Positions 1-10,314 of a DNA stretch of 64,000 nt are shown in pieces; within the stretch, counting starts at the first letter, position 1, and every line of letters begins with the position of its first letter. The position numbers were made by a program, and so were the translations under genes. Under the pieces are notes generated by a model. That model saw only the letters and a list, made by a program, of their open reading frames with translations, did not search any database and had not been told where the DNA came from. The stretch comes from Nageia nagi (Eukaryota > Pinophyta). Where the stretch lies: the NCBI GenBank assembly GCA_050084985.1, contig JBITNC010000001.1, forward strand, positions 14,632,001-14,696,000, written 5' to 3'.

Positions 1-357
1 TTTTCCAAATGGAGTTCCTGAAAATCATAGATTTGAATAATTTTGCAATTATCATAGGACATTAGGATTCTTAACAAAAAATTGCAAGACTTTAAGAAAT
101 ATTTATATAGGATCTTATTGATCAAAAGGCTCTTTATATTTATGACACTCTAAAGTAAGAAGAGGATGATGTTGGCCTTGTTCATCTTGATAATGACTAG
201 CTTGGGATTTTTATAGATCCTTTGCCAAAGATAACTCAACAATGTAAAGGATGCATCAGAATGGTAGTACCCCAAATTATTTTCAATACTATTTCTCTAA
301 TAGATGTAAGACAACAACATGAAAATAATCATCCTTTGGACACCAAACAAATAGGCT
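1..357 (+). pseudogene. Decayed Ty3/gypsy gag C-terminus (zinc-knuckle region)
   Basis: Forward translation gives a gypsy gag-type zinc knuckle: a Cys at base 44, then Tyr-His-Arg-x-Leu-Gly, Leu-Thr-Lys-Asn-Cys and a Leu-Arg-Asn tail. This is the usual spacing of plant gypsy gag proteins (C-x2-H ... GH-x4-C), with the His of the Gly-His pair changed to Phe. A frameshift near base 135 moves the reading into a second frame, which continues with an acidic Asp/Glu stretch to about base 355. Several in-frame stops are present. Gag proteins package the element RNA. This copy is a short dead remnant whose upstream part lies outside the window. No LTR or protease could be tied to it. Confidence 0.5.
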
Positions 358-1084
358 AATAAATGACAATATCCAATTTCAAGAAACACATAGCACCTAA
401 ATTATTCACATGTTGTCCATGTCATGCAAAAATTAGATAGAATGGTACTACTATTCATTCTTGCATCAACAAACTATATGTAGGTTCCTAAGACCACCCA
501 GGTACACCACATCATTGGTTAAATTTGAAAATCAAAAACTCACCATGTATCAAAATGTATTTTAATGTTGTCTATTTTATGTATTTTGTACATTATTGTG
601 TTTTCATTTATGATTAAAAAAGCTACTAGGTCAGTGTTGTTCAAAATACCCATACATTTCTATAATAAATTCATAAAGTTTTAGAACATGGAAATCTTAG
701 TATTGTTCTTAGAGCATCCACATCATATGTTTCCTAAACTAGAAAAGAAATAAAATATGGGGTTTATTTCCATGTTGTGTAATCAATTATTTTTTAAGTA
801 TACATATGTGTTCTTTAGATAAATTTATTAGGAAAAACCTATTGATGTTTCAAACTTGTCACTCTCTTGTAAATTTAGAAAATTTGTATTTTCAATTTCT
901 ATTTGTTATGTACTACATCTATTTCTCTCAATGGATGCATTAATGATTTATTCAAGAGTGAATTAGCAAAATTTAAAAGCAAACTTGTAAAACTACACAT
1001 AAAAATTACATAATCAAACACAAAATATAAATCGATCAAATATGAATATGTATATATATAATAAAATAATTATAATATAACATT
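358..1084. other. AT-rich sequence without recognisable genes
   Basis: I see no convincing ORF, RNA gene or element end here. It is AT-rich, with simple TA-rich tracts near 1045-1075. It is probably old transposon-derived sequence, but nothing supports a family assignment. Confidence 0.4.
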
Positions 1085-3010
1085 ATGAGTGGCTCCCTCT
1101 ACTACCATTTCCACCACTCTCAAATTTACAACTCTTCCTAGTACTACTATCACTCAATATAGACAAAGAGCCTAGAATACCATTAGTGCTAATACCATGG
1201 GTATCCAAAAGAGCCTTGGCTTTTTCATACTTCTCCCTAAGTTTCCCTATATATTTATGTAACTTATATTGTATCTCAAATTGCTTGGAAATTATTTCCC
1301 AAGACTCATTTTAAAGTGACATGTTTAACCTCTCTTGCATCTTATTGTTATCCTACTCTAAAATGATAATATATGCATCTTGGTCAACCAAGGTAGCCTG
1401 TAACTCACCCAAGCTACTCCTAAGTGATGTCAAATCTACCTCCATAGGTCTCAATCTTGCCACCTCAACCTATAGTGACCTCAACCTCTCCACTTTATCC
1501 CTTAATGGCTAAATACTAGTAAGCTCCTCCTTTAGACTAGAAATCCTAGTCACCATATCATCTAAAAATGCCACAAAATGATGTTAGTTCACAAAAAAAT
1601 TACACAATTTATAAACTTAAAACTTGAACTAATAAAATTTAAAATATGCCTAATGGAACTAAAGGAATAGCCTCAACCAATAGCTTGATGTCTAGGGTAG
1701 GGGATCTAGAACTTGAAGGTCTTGGTGGGGGCATCTCAAGAGGTAACATGTCCTAAGGTATCTCCACTTCCTTATCATCCTTATCAAATGACTCATTTGA
1801 TGAAACCTCTACCCCATCTTCATCATCTAAAATTATTATACCAAAAGGGGAAGGTCTCATACTTTACCACCATGCATTGTATCCCACAATAGTACCAAGA
1901 GCAAATGAAATCAATATTATAGCATCTATCTCATGTGTCTCCTCCCACATGCTCTACCAAAATGGTATCACTAAGGCATTCTTAATGGAATCTCTCTCAT
2001 TCCTCTACCTCATATAGTATCAAACACCCATCAGATATCATGTGTGATCCTAAATTATTACAATACATGACCAAGGTAATATGACTCTACTCCTCTCTAC
2101 ATAGTCTATAATAAGCATTGTTACCTTAGGCAGGAAACCTAGTGAGAATCCTCATCTTAGGAATTATCTTGGTATGTAACCCACATGATGTCTTCTTCCT
2201 TAAGGGCTTCTATCTCACTCGTACATAACTCAAAATCACATAGAGCCCTAAATTAGCCCAATATGGAAACCCAATAGTACATGGTAAGATTTGTCAAATC
2301 ATTTCTCTACCTCATTGATCCAATTGACTTGAACATTGCAATGTGCTCATATTCCCACACCTAAAGGAGAGAAGCATTAGCTACTAACATGTTGGATGTA
2401 CCCATAGTAACAATATGGTATAAATCCCTATACAATTTTTCTAATATGTATGGCCCCTATGCATACACTTTCCCCCTAGCACAAATATCTCTAACTATCC
2501 AAACTAAACCCAAATAAAACATATAATTATTTTTATTTGGATACAAGAACTCTATAATAATCAAAGCCACTAGTTACCATAGGCTCCTCACCTCCACATA
2601 ATATTGGCATGTTGTATAAAGACAAGTTATTCTTTGCTCCCGATCATGGTTACAATTTCATTTATCCAAGTAGAAAGTGCATCCCCCTCCAACTAGTTGT
2701 TGATAGTAGCATGAAAGACTAGTCTCCCTCAAATAGGAACATGCCAGATCCTATAATCATCTAGGAGTGTGACAAATCATCTCTCCTAGGAGTAGGTGGA
2801 AAGTGTTGAAATTTTCATCCCAATGCTCTATTAAGGATATCAGTAATGGAAAGTCAATCTGGATGTGACCAGAAATGGCCAAATCATATAAACCAATAGC
2901 CTCTACCATGTCATTATCATGGTTGAAATGTATCCAACTTTGTTCCCTCTACAAGGTCTCCAATTTCATAAGGTCCCCTCTCACTAACTATTTATGGTCC
3001 CACCATAGAA
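1085..3010 (-). pseudogene. Decayed plant mobile domain (PMD) gene with coiled-coil C-terminus
   Basis: Reading the minus strand from about 3010 downward gives a PMD-like protein broken by many stops. Recognisable blocks are a Leu-rich start near 2880-2960, a Glu-His-Trp segment followed by Thr-Phe-His-Leu-x3-Gly-Glu-Met (about 2770-2850), the following Tyr-Arg-Ile-Trp-x-Val-Pro-x2-Gly motif, and Val-Trp-Glu-Tyr-Glu-His-Ile near 2340-2370. Towards the 3' end (1100-1560) the translation is Glu/Leu/Arg/Lys-rich with heptad spacing, so a coiled coil. PMD proteins include the MAIN/MAIL regulators and many transposon-borne copies in both MULE and gypsy elements. This one has no visible TIR or LTR, so its carrier is unknown. 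Many stops are TAG or TAA where Gln would fit. The family call rests on motif recognition only. Confidence 0.5.
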
Positions 3011-4973
3011 TGAAAATGCATAATTAATTTATATTCAAATATTAAAATACATAAAATAATTCTTCCATTCAATAGTAGACATCAAGGGCGTATTACCCTT
3101 CATGAACGATTAGTAACAAGTAAATTTCAAAAACCTCCTTTCCAAATAGAAAATGCAAATGCAAAAATAAAAAATGGGATATAATTAATTTACAATCAAA
3201 TTAAAACTAGAATAATTAATCCCCCTTTGAATAGAAATACTATGTGATACACAAAACATAAATAAAACCCCTTTCTCTCTCTCTTAGGTTCAAAGCAAAG
3301 AATAATGAAACCTTAGGGTTTTGTAAACAAGGAAGTAAGAAGCAAAAAGTGGAAATGGAATAGTGAAGTATTAGAGAAAATGGCACTTACCATATGATCT
3401 ACTAGAAGAATCCTAATAAACTTTACCATGTGTCACTTCCTCCTAGCCAAGAGATGCTCAATATCCCTCTAATTGATATTTTCCATGTCAACTCAAAGAA
3501 GAGTAAATCAAATGATTGAATACAGAAGAATGGACCCCACATAGAAAAAGACTCCAAAGTACCAATGGACCAACAAGAATACATAGTCAAGAAGTAGGTA
3601 GGAATCCATAGAGCTCCAAGTAAAAAGATAATAAGTAAAAATGATAAAAAACTTTATATCTTTTTCCCTTATTTTTATTATTTCATTTATAAAACCCTAT
3701 ATTATTATTTTGGCATTAAAATCTCAAAATTAGCATATGCAATACTAAAATTTATCATTTATATATGAAGTGAAATATATTATATCTATCTTGTTTCTTT
3801 TTAAAAAATTAATTAGCAATTTTTAGAGCATCGATGCCCTTCCTGAGCATTAACATCCTTTGTGAGCATAACACCCTATTTTTAACTATTATTACAAGTT
3901 AAAAGGGCATAATAATTATCTTGTTGAAAATATATTATAAAATACTATTATTTCATAAATATGAGTTCTAATGATGATTATAAGAAAATTTGTTGAAGAT
4001 AAGTTTTGATCATTCTCTAAACATCATGACATCCATGACATGTTAAACCTTTCTTGAGGCATCCATGTTGTACATCTCAATGATTTTTATTGTAAATTTT
4101 TCATAATTGATTATATTATACCATTATTTTCCCTTCAATATCTATTACATCAATGTAAACCTAACATTTATATCTCTCATGAATATTTTTCAAAGCAATG
4201 CATATTTTACTAACAACATTTGGATTTACTAAAAATCACTCTAAATTCCCCTACAAGAGGAATGACCATATTGATGCTTAATTAAGCATTTTTGTACCTA
4301 AATTAAAACATTCATCTTCATATGGCTAGATATTAAAAAACTATTAGAAATTAAAAAGATTCCTCTAAAGGAGATGCATCCCACTTCATGAGATAAAATA
4401 AGATTTTGATAAAATGCTCAAGAATTGAGACATGCCATTTTAGATCATTACAATATTTCCCTCCCTAAATTGCTTGTCCCTTAGAAATTTAAGCTCACAT
4501 GTATAGCAACAAACTTTGAGTTTTCTTACTCCTTTCCACATCATCTTCATCTTCATTTGATGGAGATAACATAGAATTAAAAAAATATGGATCATTTTTC
4601 ATGTAGTCGATGATCATTATTTCCCAAACATCTTTTGGTGCAACATCAAGATTCATACATGTATATTGAGGAAACTCCTTTTTCCTTTTCATGTCTTACA
4701 AATAAGCATATATGAAAGCTATTAACTCATGCTCAAACTCAATTATAACTATTTACAAAAAAAAAAAAAAGCATTTTTTGGTGGTATGAAAAACACCTTT
4801 TTATCTTCTTGAATATGGACAAACTCATCCCCTAAATTGTTCTTCATCAAAGCTAATAATTTGTGTAGTATAATAGTATTTTGAATCAATGTAAATACAT
4901 CAAACATGGAAAATAAGACCTATTATCTAGTATAGCTTTATTTTTGATGCTAAATAGGGTGTAGCAAAGTCCC
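3011..4973. other. Unassigned AT-rich sequence
   Basis: No gene recognised. A 65-codon minus-strand ORF (4692-4495; Lys-rich start, then a Glu-Asp-Glu-Asp-Asp acidic cluster) is the only coding-like stretch. It continues upstream and downstream in a stop-broken frame, so it may be a decayed transposon ORF of unknown type. A 14-A run lies near 4755-4770. Confidence 0.35.
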
Positions 4974-4978
4974 AAGTG
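4974..4978. repeat. Target-site duplication AAGTG, left
   Basis: The five bases AAGTG lie directly before the TG that starts the left copia LTR. The identical five bases follow the CA end of the right LTR at 10310-10314. A 5-bp duplication is typical of LTR retrotransposon integration and fixes the element's borders. Confidence 0.93.
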
Positions 4979-5488
4979 TGAGAGAAATAATGGAGCTTAC
5001 TGTCCATGGTTTATTGATGTCAATATATAGCCTTGGGTTCTCAACAATGAATCCAAAAGGTGTACAAACTTACAAACAAGAAGTTAGAGAATTTACTATT
5101 CTCAACAACACTACAAATCATAGCCATCTCAGTCTAGGAGAAGTGGCTAAACATGAGATAACAATACTCCAAACATAGCTTAAAACATGCCTAATACAAT
5201 AACAAACAAACCCCTAAAATATGAAGAAAAACAAATAGTAACAAGAAAGTTGTTACAAAAACAAACTCATTCTGCCCACACACTATCATTTTCTCTACAT
5301 AGCGATCAACAACGATCTTATAGGATCATCGATGATCAACGAAAATCGTGATGATCGTAATCGGTGGCGATCGACGGCAATCGTGGTGATTGGTGGAAAT
5401 CGATGGCGATCGGCTAGTGATCTTTGTCATAGGTGGATTTATTCTAGAACATTGCAAAAACACATATTATGGAGTCAAAACTCCAACA
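4979..5488 (-). repeat. Copia 3' LTR (510 bp)
   Basis: It begins TGAGAGAAATAATGG and ends ACTCCAACA on the plus strand. It aligns by eye over its whole length with the right LTR at 9748-10309. The copies differ by scattered substitutions and by an array of short GATCGGTGG-like units that is about 50 bp shorter here (about 5300-5430). Short open frames inside it come from that repeat and are not genes. Confidence 0.93.
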
Positions 5489-5499
5489 TGCTCCCCTTG
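5489..5499 (-). promoter_or_regulatory. Copia polypurine tract
   Basis: On the minus strand AAGGGGAGCA lies directly before the 3' LTR. This is the usual place and composition of the purine tract that primes plus-strand DNA synthesis in LTR retrotransposons. Confidence 0.8.
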
Positions 5500-5942
5500 A
5501 TGCTGAGGGGACTAACTAGCAAGTCTCTCAGTATCATAAACTGAGTTTTGTTTACCCCTTTGGTAAATAAATCTGCTATATTCTCCTTGGTGTTGATGTG
5601 TTCCAAATCAACAATCTCTTCTCACACCATGTCTCTGATGAAATGGTATTTCATATCAAAATGTTTGGACCTACTGTGATGTACTGGATTGTTTGCAAGT
5701 TGAATTGCACTAGCATTATCACAAAACAACTTAGTAGCATCTCTTTGTTGCTCACCAAGTTCTTCAAGAATCTTTCTCAACCACAATGCTTGGGTGCTTG
5801 CACTTGTGATTGCAATGTATTCTACCTCTATAGAAGATATTGCAACAGTTGTTTGCTTCTTAGAACTCCATGTGATTAATCCTGATCCAATGTTGAAGCA
5901 ATTTTTGAAAGTAAACTTTCTATCATCATATTGCTTCCCCAA
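5500..5942 (-). pseudogene. Copia RNase H domain
   Basis: The translation shows the copia RNase H order: a Trp-Ser-Ser-Lys-Lys-Gln block, a Ser-x-Glu-x-Glu-Tyr-x-Ala block, a Trp-Leu-Arg block, then Cys-Asp-Asn-x-Ser-Ala with the catalytic Asp, and His-x-Arg-Ser-Lys-His-Phe-Asp. A TGA at 5622-5624 stops the frame where Arg (CGA) is usual, consistent with CpG decay. The same frame continues past it to a typical Ala-Asp-x-Phe-Thr-Lys tail just before the polypurine tract. It is frameshifted relative to the RT upstream. RNase H would degrade the RNA strand during reverse transcription. Confidence 0.9.
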
Positions 5943-5967
5943 TCTGAATCACTATAGCCAACAAGTT

Positions 5968-7140
5968 TCACCTTGCTTCCTTTGTAGTAATGGATGCCAA
6001 AGCCAATGGTGCCTTTGATGTACCTATGATCCTCTTGGTAGCCTTCATGTGAGTCTTAGTAGGTTCACTCATGTACCTAGAAACAAAAGAAATAGCACAT
6101 GCAATATCTGGATGAGTATTAGTGAGAAACATAAGACTCCCAACCATACTCCTATATGTGGTGACATCTACCCTTTCACTACCATCTTCCTTACTCAATA
6201 ACTCCCCATGAGCAATTGGAGTAGGAATTGGTTTACAATTTTCCATGCCATATTTGGACAACATATCTTTGGCATATTTGGTTTGACAAATAAAAATTTC
6301 ACTATCATTTTGATACACTTCCATACCTAGGAAATAATGCATGAGACCTAGGTCTTTCATATCAAAATCTTCCATCATAGACTCTTTAAACTCTTCATTC
6401 ATCCTATCATTACTTCCCATGTAAATCAAATCATCTACATACAAGCATACAATCATAATATCATTACATTTTTTAAAATAATATAGAGTAGGCTCACTCT
6501 TGCTTTTCACAAGACCATATTGATGAAAGTATCCATCAATCCTTGAGTACCAAGCTCTAGGAGCTTGTTTGAGGCCATACAAGGCCTTCTTCAATTTGTA
6601 GACCATGTCCTCTTTGCCTTTGATCTCAAATCCTTGAGGTTGTTGTACATATACCTCTTCTTGTATGTATCCATTCAAGAATGCACTCTTTACATCAAGA
6701 TGATGCACTCTCCATCCTTTTTGGGCAGCCAAGGATAGAACCAATCTAATTGTCTCTTGCCTTGCAACGGGTGCAAAAGTCTCCTCATAATCAATGCCAT
6801 ACTTTTGAGTGAAACCTTTTGCCACTAGTATTGCTTTGTGTTTTTTAATAGTGCCATTTGCATTATACTTTGTCTTGTAGACCTATTTGGAGCCTACTAC
6901 CTTCTTTCCTTGTGGAAGCTCAACTAGCTCCCAAGTATCATTTTTCTTGATGGAGTTCATCTCCTCTTGCATTAATTTCATCCATAAATCATTAGTAAAT
7001 GCAATTTAATAACAAGAAGGTTCAACATTAATTATACTCATCAAAGCATAATTTACCACATCACCTTTTGATTCACCATCATTGCTATCTCCATACAAGT
7101 GCATATTTTGAAGACTATTAACAACACTTTCCATTTCTTT
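5968..7140 (-). pseudogene. Copia reverse transcriptase domain
   Basis: The clean open part (6825-5968) starts just upstream of the usual Lys-Gly-Phe-x-Gln motif and carries the conserved copia RT blocks: Glu-Thr-Phe-Ala-Pro-Val, His-x-Leu-Asp-Val-Lys-Ser-Ala-Phe-Leu (catalytic Asp, residue 44), Leu-Tyr-Gly-Leu-Lys-Gln, and the Tyr-Val-Asp-Asp box at residues 129-132. Upstream to about 7140 the same frame shows the normal start of the domain (Trp-Glu-Leu-Val), but a TAG at about 6883 replaces the usual Trp and a TAA lies near 7006. The catalytic Asp pair is intact, but the frame is cut from integrase and RNase H by stops and shifts. Confidence 0.92.
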
Positions 7141-7185
7141 AGCTTGTGCTCTTGTTATTCTTCTACCAAAGTTTTGATCAAGCAT

Positions 7186-8697
7186 TTATGATGATGTATT
7201 TTCAATCAAAAATTTCTTATGTTTCTTTAAATTTATTTTTGCTTCCTCCAAAGAACCATCACTAGAGGATTTTGAACTTGGTGAAGAACATGGGCTAGAA
7301 TTGGAAGAACTTACTTGATTGCCATCTTGAGGCATCTTTGCTTGCTTGAGCTGAATCTTTGCTTGCACATTTGGAGATCCACTATCATTGGAATCACCAT
7401 CTAAATAGTATTTTTGATGACCCCATGCTCCCCCTTCATCAAAAATCACATCTCTAGATATAATAAGCTTTTTAGTTTTTGGATTGTACAATCTCCATGC
7501 TTTGGTATTTTCACAATACCCAATAAAGATACATGGTTTAATTTTTGCATCAAGATTTTGCCTTTTTTCTTTTGGAACATGAGCATAGGCTAAACAACCA
7601 AAAACTTTCAAATGTGCAATAGTTGGCTTTTTTCCATACCAAGCTTCATATGGTGTCACCCCATCCAAACTAGAGGTAGGACATCTATTCAAGAGATACA
7701 TGGCTGTCCTAATTGCCTCCCCCCAATACATATTTGATAAATTCTTAGTTTGGAGCATACTTATAGCCATATTATTCAAGGTTCTATTCTTTCTTTTAGC
7801 CACTCCATTTTGTTGTGGTGTGTATGCACTTGTTAATTGCCTTTTAATTCCACAATTATTACAAAAATTGAAGAATTCATTGGAACAAAATTCACCTCCT
7901 CTATCACTTCTTAAACACTTGATTGCATACCCACTTTCATTTTCCACTTTTATTTTGAATTCTTTGAATTTATCAAATGTCTCATATTTAGTTTTCAAGA
8001 AGTACACCCAACATGTTCTTGAAAAATCATCAATGAAAGTGAGGAAGTAGTAGTTTTTACCAAGACTTTGAGTTTGCATAGGTCCACACAAATCACTATA
8101 CACCAATTGTAGGGGATAGGAAGCCCTCCATGCTTGATCTTTTGGAAAGCTTTCTCTTGAATGCTTTCCCAATACACATCCTTCACAAATCTTCTTTGGA
8201 TCATCTACTTTTGGAAGCCCATAAACCATCTCTTGAGAAGCCAATGTCTTCAAACTTGAGAAATTTAAATGCCCATATCTCAAGTGCCACAACCAATTTT
8301 TATTATCAATAGCCACATGTGAAAAATTGGTACCTTGCTCCCCAAATTTGAGAGGGAACAATCTATTTTTGGTCATTGGAATAGTAGTAACAAGCCTATT
8401 CCCACTATCAAAAATCTTGCAAGCATTCTTTGCAAATAAAAGACTATAATTGTGCTCCATCATTTGACCAACACTCAAGAGATTATGCTTCAAATTGGGA
8501 ATATGATAAACATCCTTTACCTTCTTAATACCTTCTTTGGTGTGCACATCCATAGCTCTAATGCCTTCAACATGCAAGGCTTTATCATATCCAAGAGTGA
8601 TCTTGGACTTATATGAGTTATTGATTGAAGAAAATAATTCTCCATTACCAGTCATATGATTGCTACAACCAGTATCAAGAAGCCATGTTTGTCCCAT
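7186..8697 (-). pseudogene. Copia protease and integrase (503-codon open frame)
   Basis: This is the longest open part of the copia pol. Protease: Leu-Leu-Asp-Thr-Gly at residues 6-10, with catalytic Asp8. Integrase zinc-binding domain: His138, His143, Cys171 and Cys174. Integrase core: Asp202 in a Ser-Asp-Leu-Cys-Gly-Pro block and Asp265 in a Ser-Asp-Arg-Gly-Gly-Glu-Phe block. The third acidic residue, expected 36 positions after Asp265, is Lys301 (Asn-Gly-Val-Ala-Lys-Arg-Lys), so the catalytic triad is broken. A Ser/Asn-rich C-terminal linker follows (about 440-490). It overlaps the gag end in another frame, so the original single gag-pol frame is shifted here. Confidence 0.93.
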
Positions 8698-9614
8698 GTT
8701 TTGATCAGATTTTCCATATGAAAGAAGAGTGAAGAAGGCTCTCCTTCCTCTCCATAGTTTGCACTCTCCTTTGCTTCATTTGCAGCCTTTGTTCTACACT
8801 CTTTCTCAAAGTGTCCATATTTATGGCAATAGTAACATTGCTTATTACTTTTATCACCTCTTCCACTTCCTCTACCTTGAGGACCTTTTCTTCCTCTTCC
8901 TCTAAAGGGAGATCTTCCTCTACCTCTTCCATGGCCTTTGGCTTGGCCACTAGTTTCACCCTCTTTGGATGAAAAAGCTTTTTCTTCCATGCCTCCAATA
9001 TGTGGAATTAAAAAAACCTTTCCTCATGAGACATTAATGATCCTATGAGCTGATCATAGGTGAGAGTAGATAGATCCTTACTCTCCTCAATCACAATGGA
9101 GACTTGGGTCCACTTGGGAAAAAGTGTTCTCAACACCTTTTTGACAATCACCTCATTCTCTACTTCTTCTCCAAGGGCTCTCATTTTGTCTACACAAATC
9201 TTGGCTCTCAAAAATAGTCTCCAACCTTCTCATCTTCTCTCATCTTGAGATTTTCAAACTCCATTTTGAGAGTTTGCAACCTCACTTGCTTAACTTGTTT
9301 GCTACCTTCATAGCTCTCCTTCAAGACTTTCCAAGCTTCTTGGGCTGAAGTGCAACTTGGATTCTTGGATAAATGGATTCATCTAAGGTAGCTTGAATGA
9401 AGTACATTACCATGCTATTCTTCTTTTGTGCCTCCTTCAAGGTTTGCTTTTGGGCAGTTGGAACTAAACTCCAATCAGTAGGTTCATCATAGCCTTCTTC
9501 TATGATATCCCAATAGCCTTTACCAATGAGCAAATGCCTCATTTTGGTAGACCAATAATCATAGTTCTCTCCTTTGAATTCTAGAATTGGAACATTCCCA
9601 TTTGAATTTGCCAT
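8652..9614 (-). pseudogene. Copia gag with CCHC zinc knuckle
   Basis: The gag begins at the Met codon at 9614, followed by an Asn-rich start and the typical Phe-x-Gly-x-Asn-Tyr-x-Tyr-Trp motif. A frameshift near 9320-9210 moves it to a second frame that carries a Glu-Glu-Ser-Lys-Asp-Leu ... Leu-x-Gly-Ser-Leu-x2-His-Glu block. A stop near 9008 and a second shift lead into 8990-8652. That part has an Arg/Gly-rich stretch and a perfect CCHC knuckle (Cys-Tyr-Tyr-Cys, His-Lys-Tyr-Gly-His, Lys-Glu-Cys). Gag forms the virus-like particle and binds RNA. An upstream Met (9668) opens the same frame but lacks family support. Confidence 0.88.
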
Positions 9615-9732
9615 TGCTACAATCACAATTGACAATCTTCTTCCAAGAAGTTGTTGGATCCTCCTCAACTGAAGCTTTCAAAAATTCATACAAGTCACCT
9701 CACTTACTACTCAATCCCAATAGATTGAACTA

Positions 9733-9744
9733 GCTCTGATACCA
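9733..9744 (-). promoter_or_regulatory. Copia primer binding site (initiator Met tRNA)
   Basis: The minus strand reads TGGTATCAGAGC three bases inside the 5' LTR. This is the standard plant copia primer site, complementary to the 3' end of initiator tRNA-Met. It fixes both the orientation and the inner edge of the 5' LTR. Confidence 0.95.
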
Positions 9745-9747
9745 TAA

Positions 9748-10309
9748 TGAGAGAAATAATGGAGCTTACTTCCATGGTTTATTAATGTCAATATATAGCC
9801 TTGGGTTCTCAACAACCGAATCCAAAGGTGTACAAACTTACAAACAAGAAGTTAGAGAATTTACTATCTCAACAACACTACAGATCATAGCCATCTTAGT
9901 CCAGGAGAAGTAGCTAAACATGAGATAACAATACTCCAAACATAGCTTTAAACATGCCTAATACGATAACAAACAAACCCCTAAAATATGAAGACAAAAC
10001 AAACTAGTAACAAGAAAGTTGTTACAAAAACAAACTCATTCTGACCTACACACTATCGTTTTCTCTACACAGCGATCGACAACGATCTTAAAGGATCATC
10101 GATGATCGATGGAAATCGGTGACGATCATAATCGATGGTGATCGGTGGCAATCAGTGGCGAATTGGTGGAAATTGGTGGCGATCGGGACAATCGGTGGAG
10201 ATTGATGGAAATTGGTGGCGATCGGTGGTGATCAGTGGCAATCTTTGTCATAGGCAGATTTATTCTAGAACATTGCAAAAACACATATTATGGAGTCAAA
10301 ACTCCAACA
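9748..10309 (-). repeat. Copia 5' LTR (562 bp)
   Basis: This is the partner of the LTR at 4979-5488, with the same TG...CA ends. The GATCGGTGG-like array (about 10070-10255) is longer here by roughly 50 bp, which accounts for most of the length difference. It would hold the element's promoter. Confidence 0.93.
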
Positions 10310-10314
10310 AAGTG
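10310..10314. repeat. Target-site duplication AAGTG, right
   Basis: Matches 4974-4978 exactly and follows directly after the CA end of the right copia LTR. Confidence 0.93.

Larger units (their letters stand above)
4979..10309 (-). mobile_element. Full-length Ty1/copia LTR retrotransposon
   Basis: Two direct LTRs with TG...CA ends bound a 4.26-kb interior. On the minus strand the order is 5' LTR, Met-tRNA primer site, gag, protease, integrase, reverse transcriptase, RNase H, polypurine tract, 3' LTR. Integrase before RT is the copia order. A perfect AAGTG duplication flanks it. The single gag-pol frame is broken into several frames with in-frame stops and the integrase triad has lost its Glu, so the copy is inactive. 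The gag start and the YVDD-type RT look like the common plant copia lineages, but I cannot assign a lineage without alignment. Confidence 0.95.

Noticed and set aside
5332-5544. Forward ORF in the copia LTR (and its counterpart at 10135-10359)
   Set aside because: Its Gly/Asn/Trp/Arg pattern is the translation of the GATCGGTGG array; it is not conserved as protein between the LTRs.
7700-8312. Plus-strand ORFs opposite copia integrase
   Set aside because: Antisense shadows of the real pol frame; no family features.
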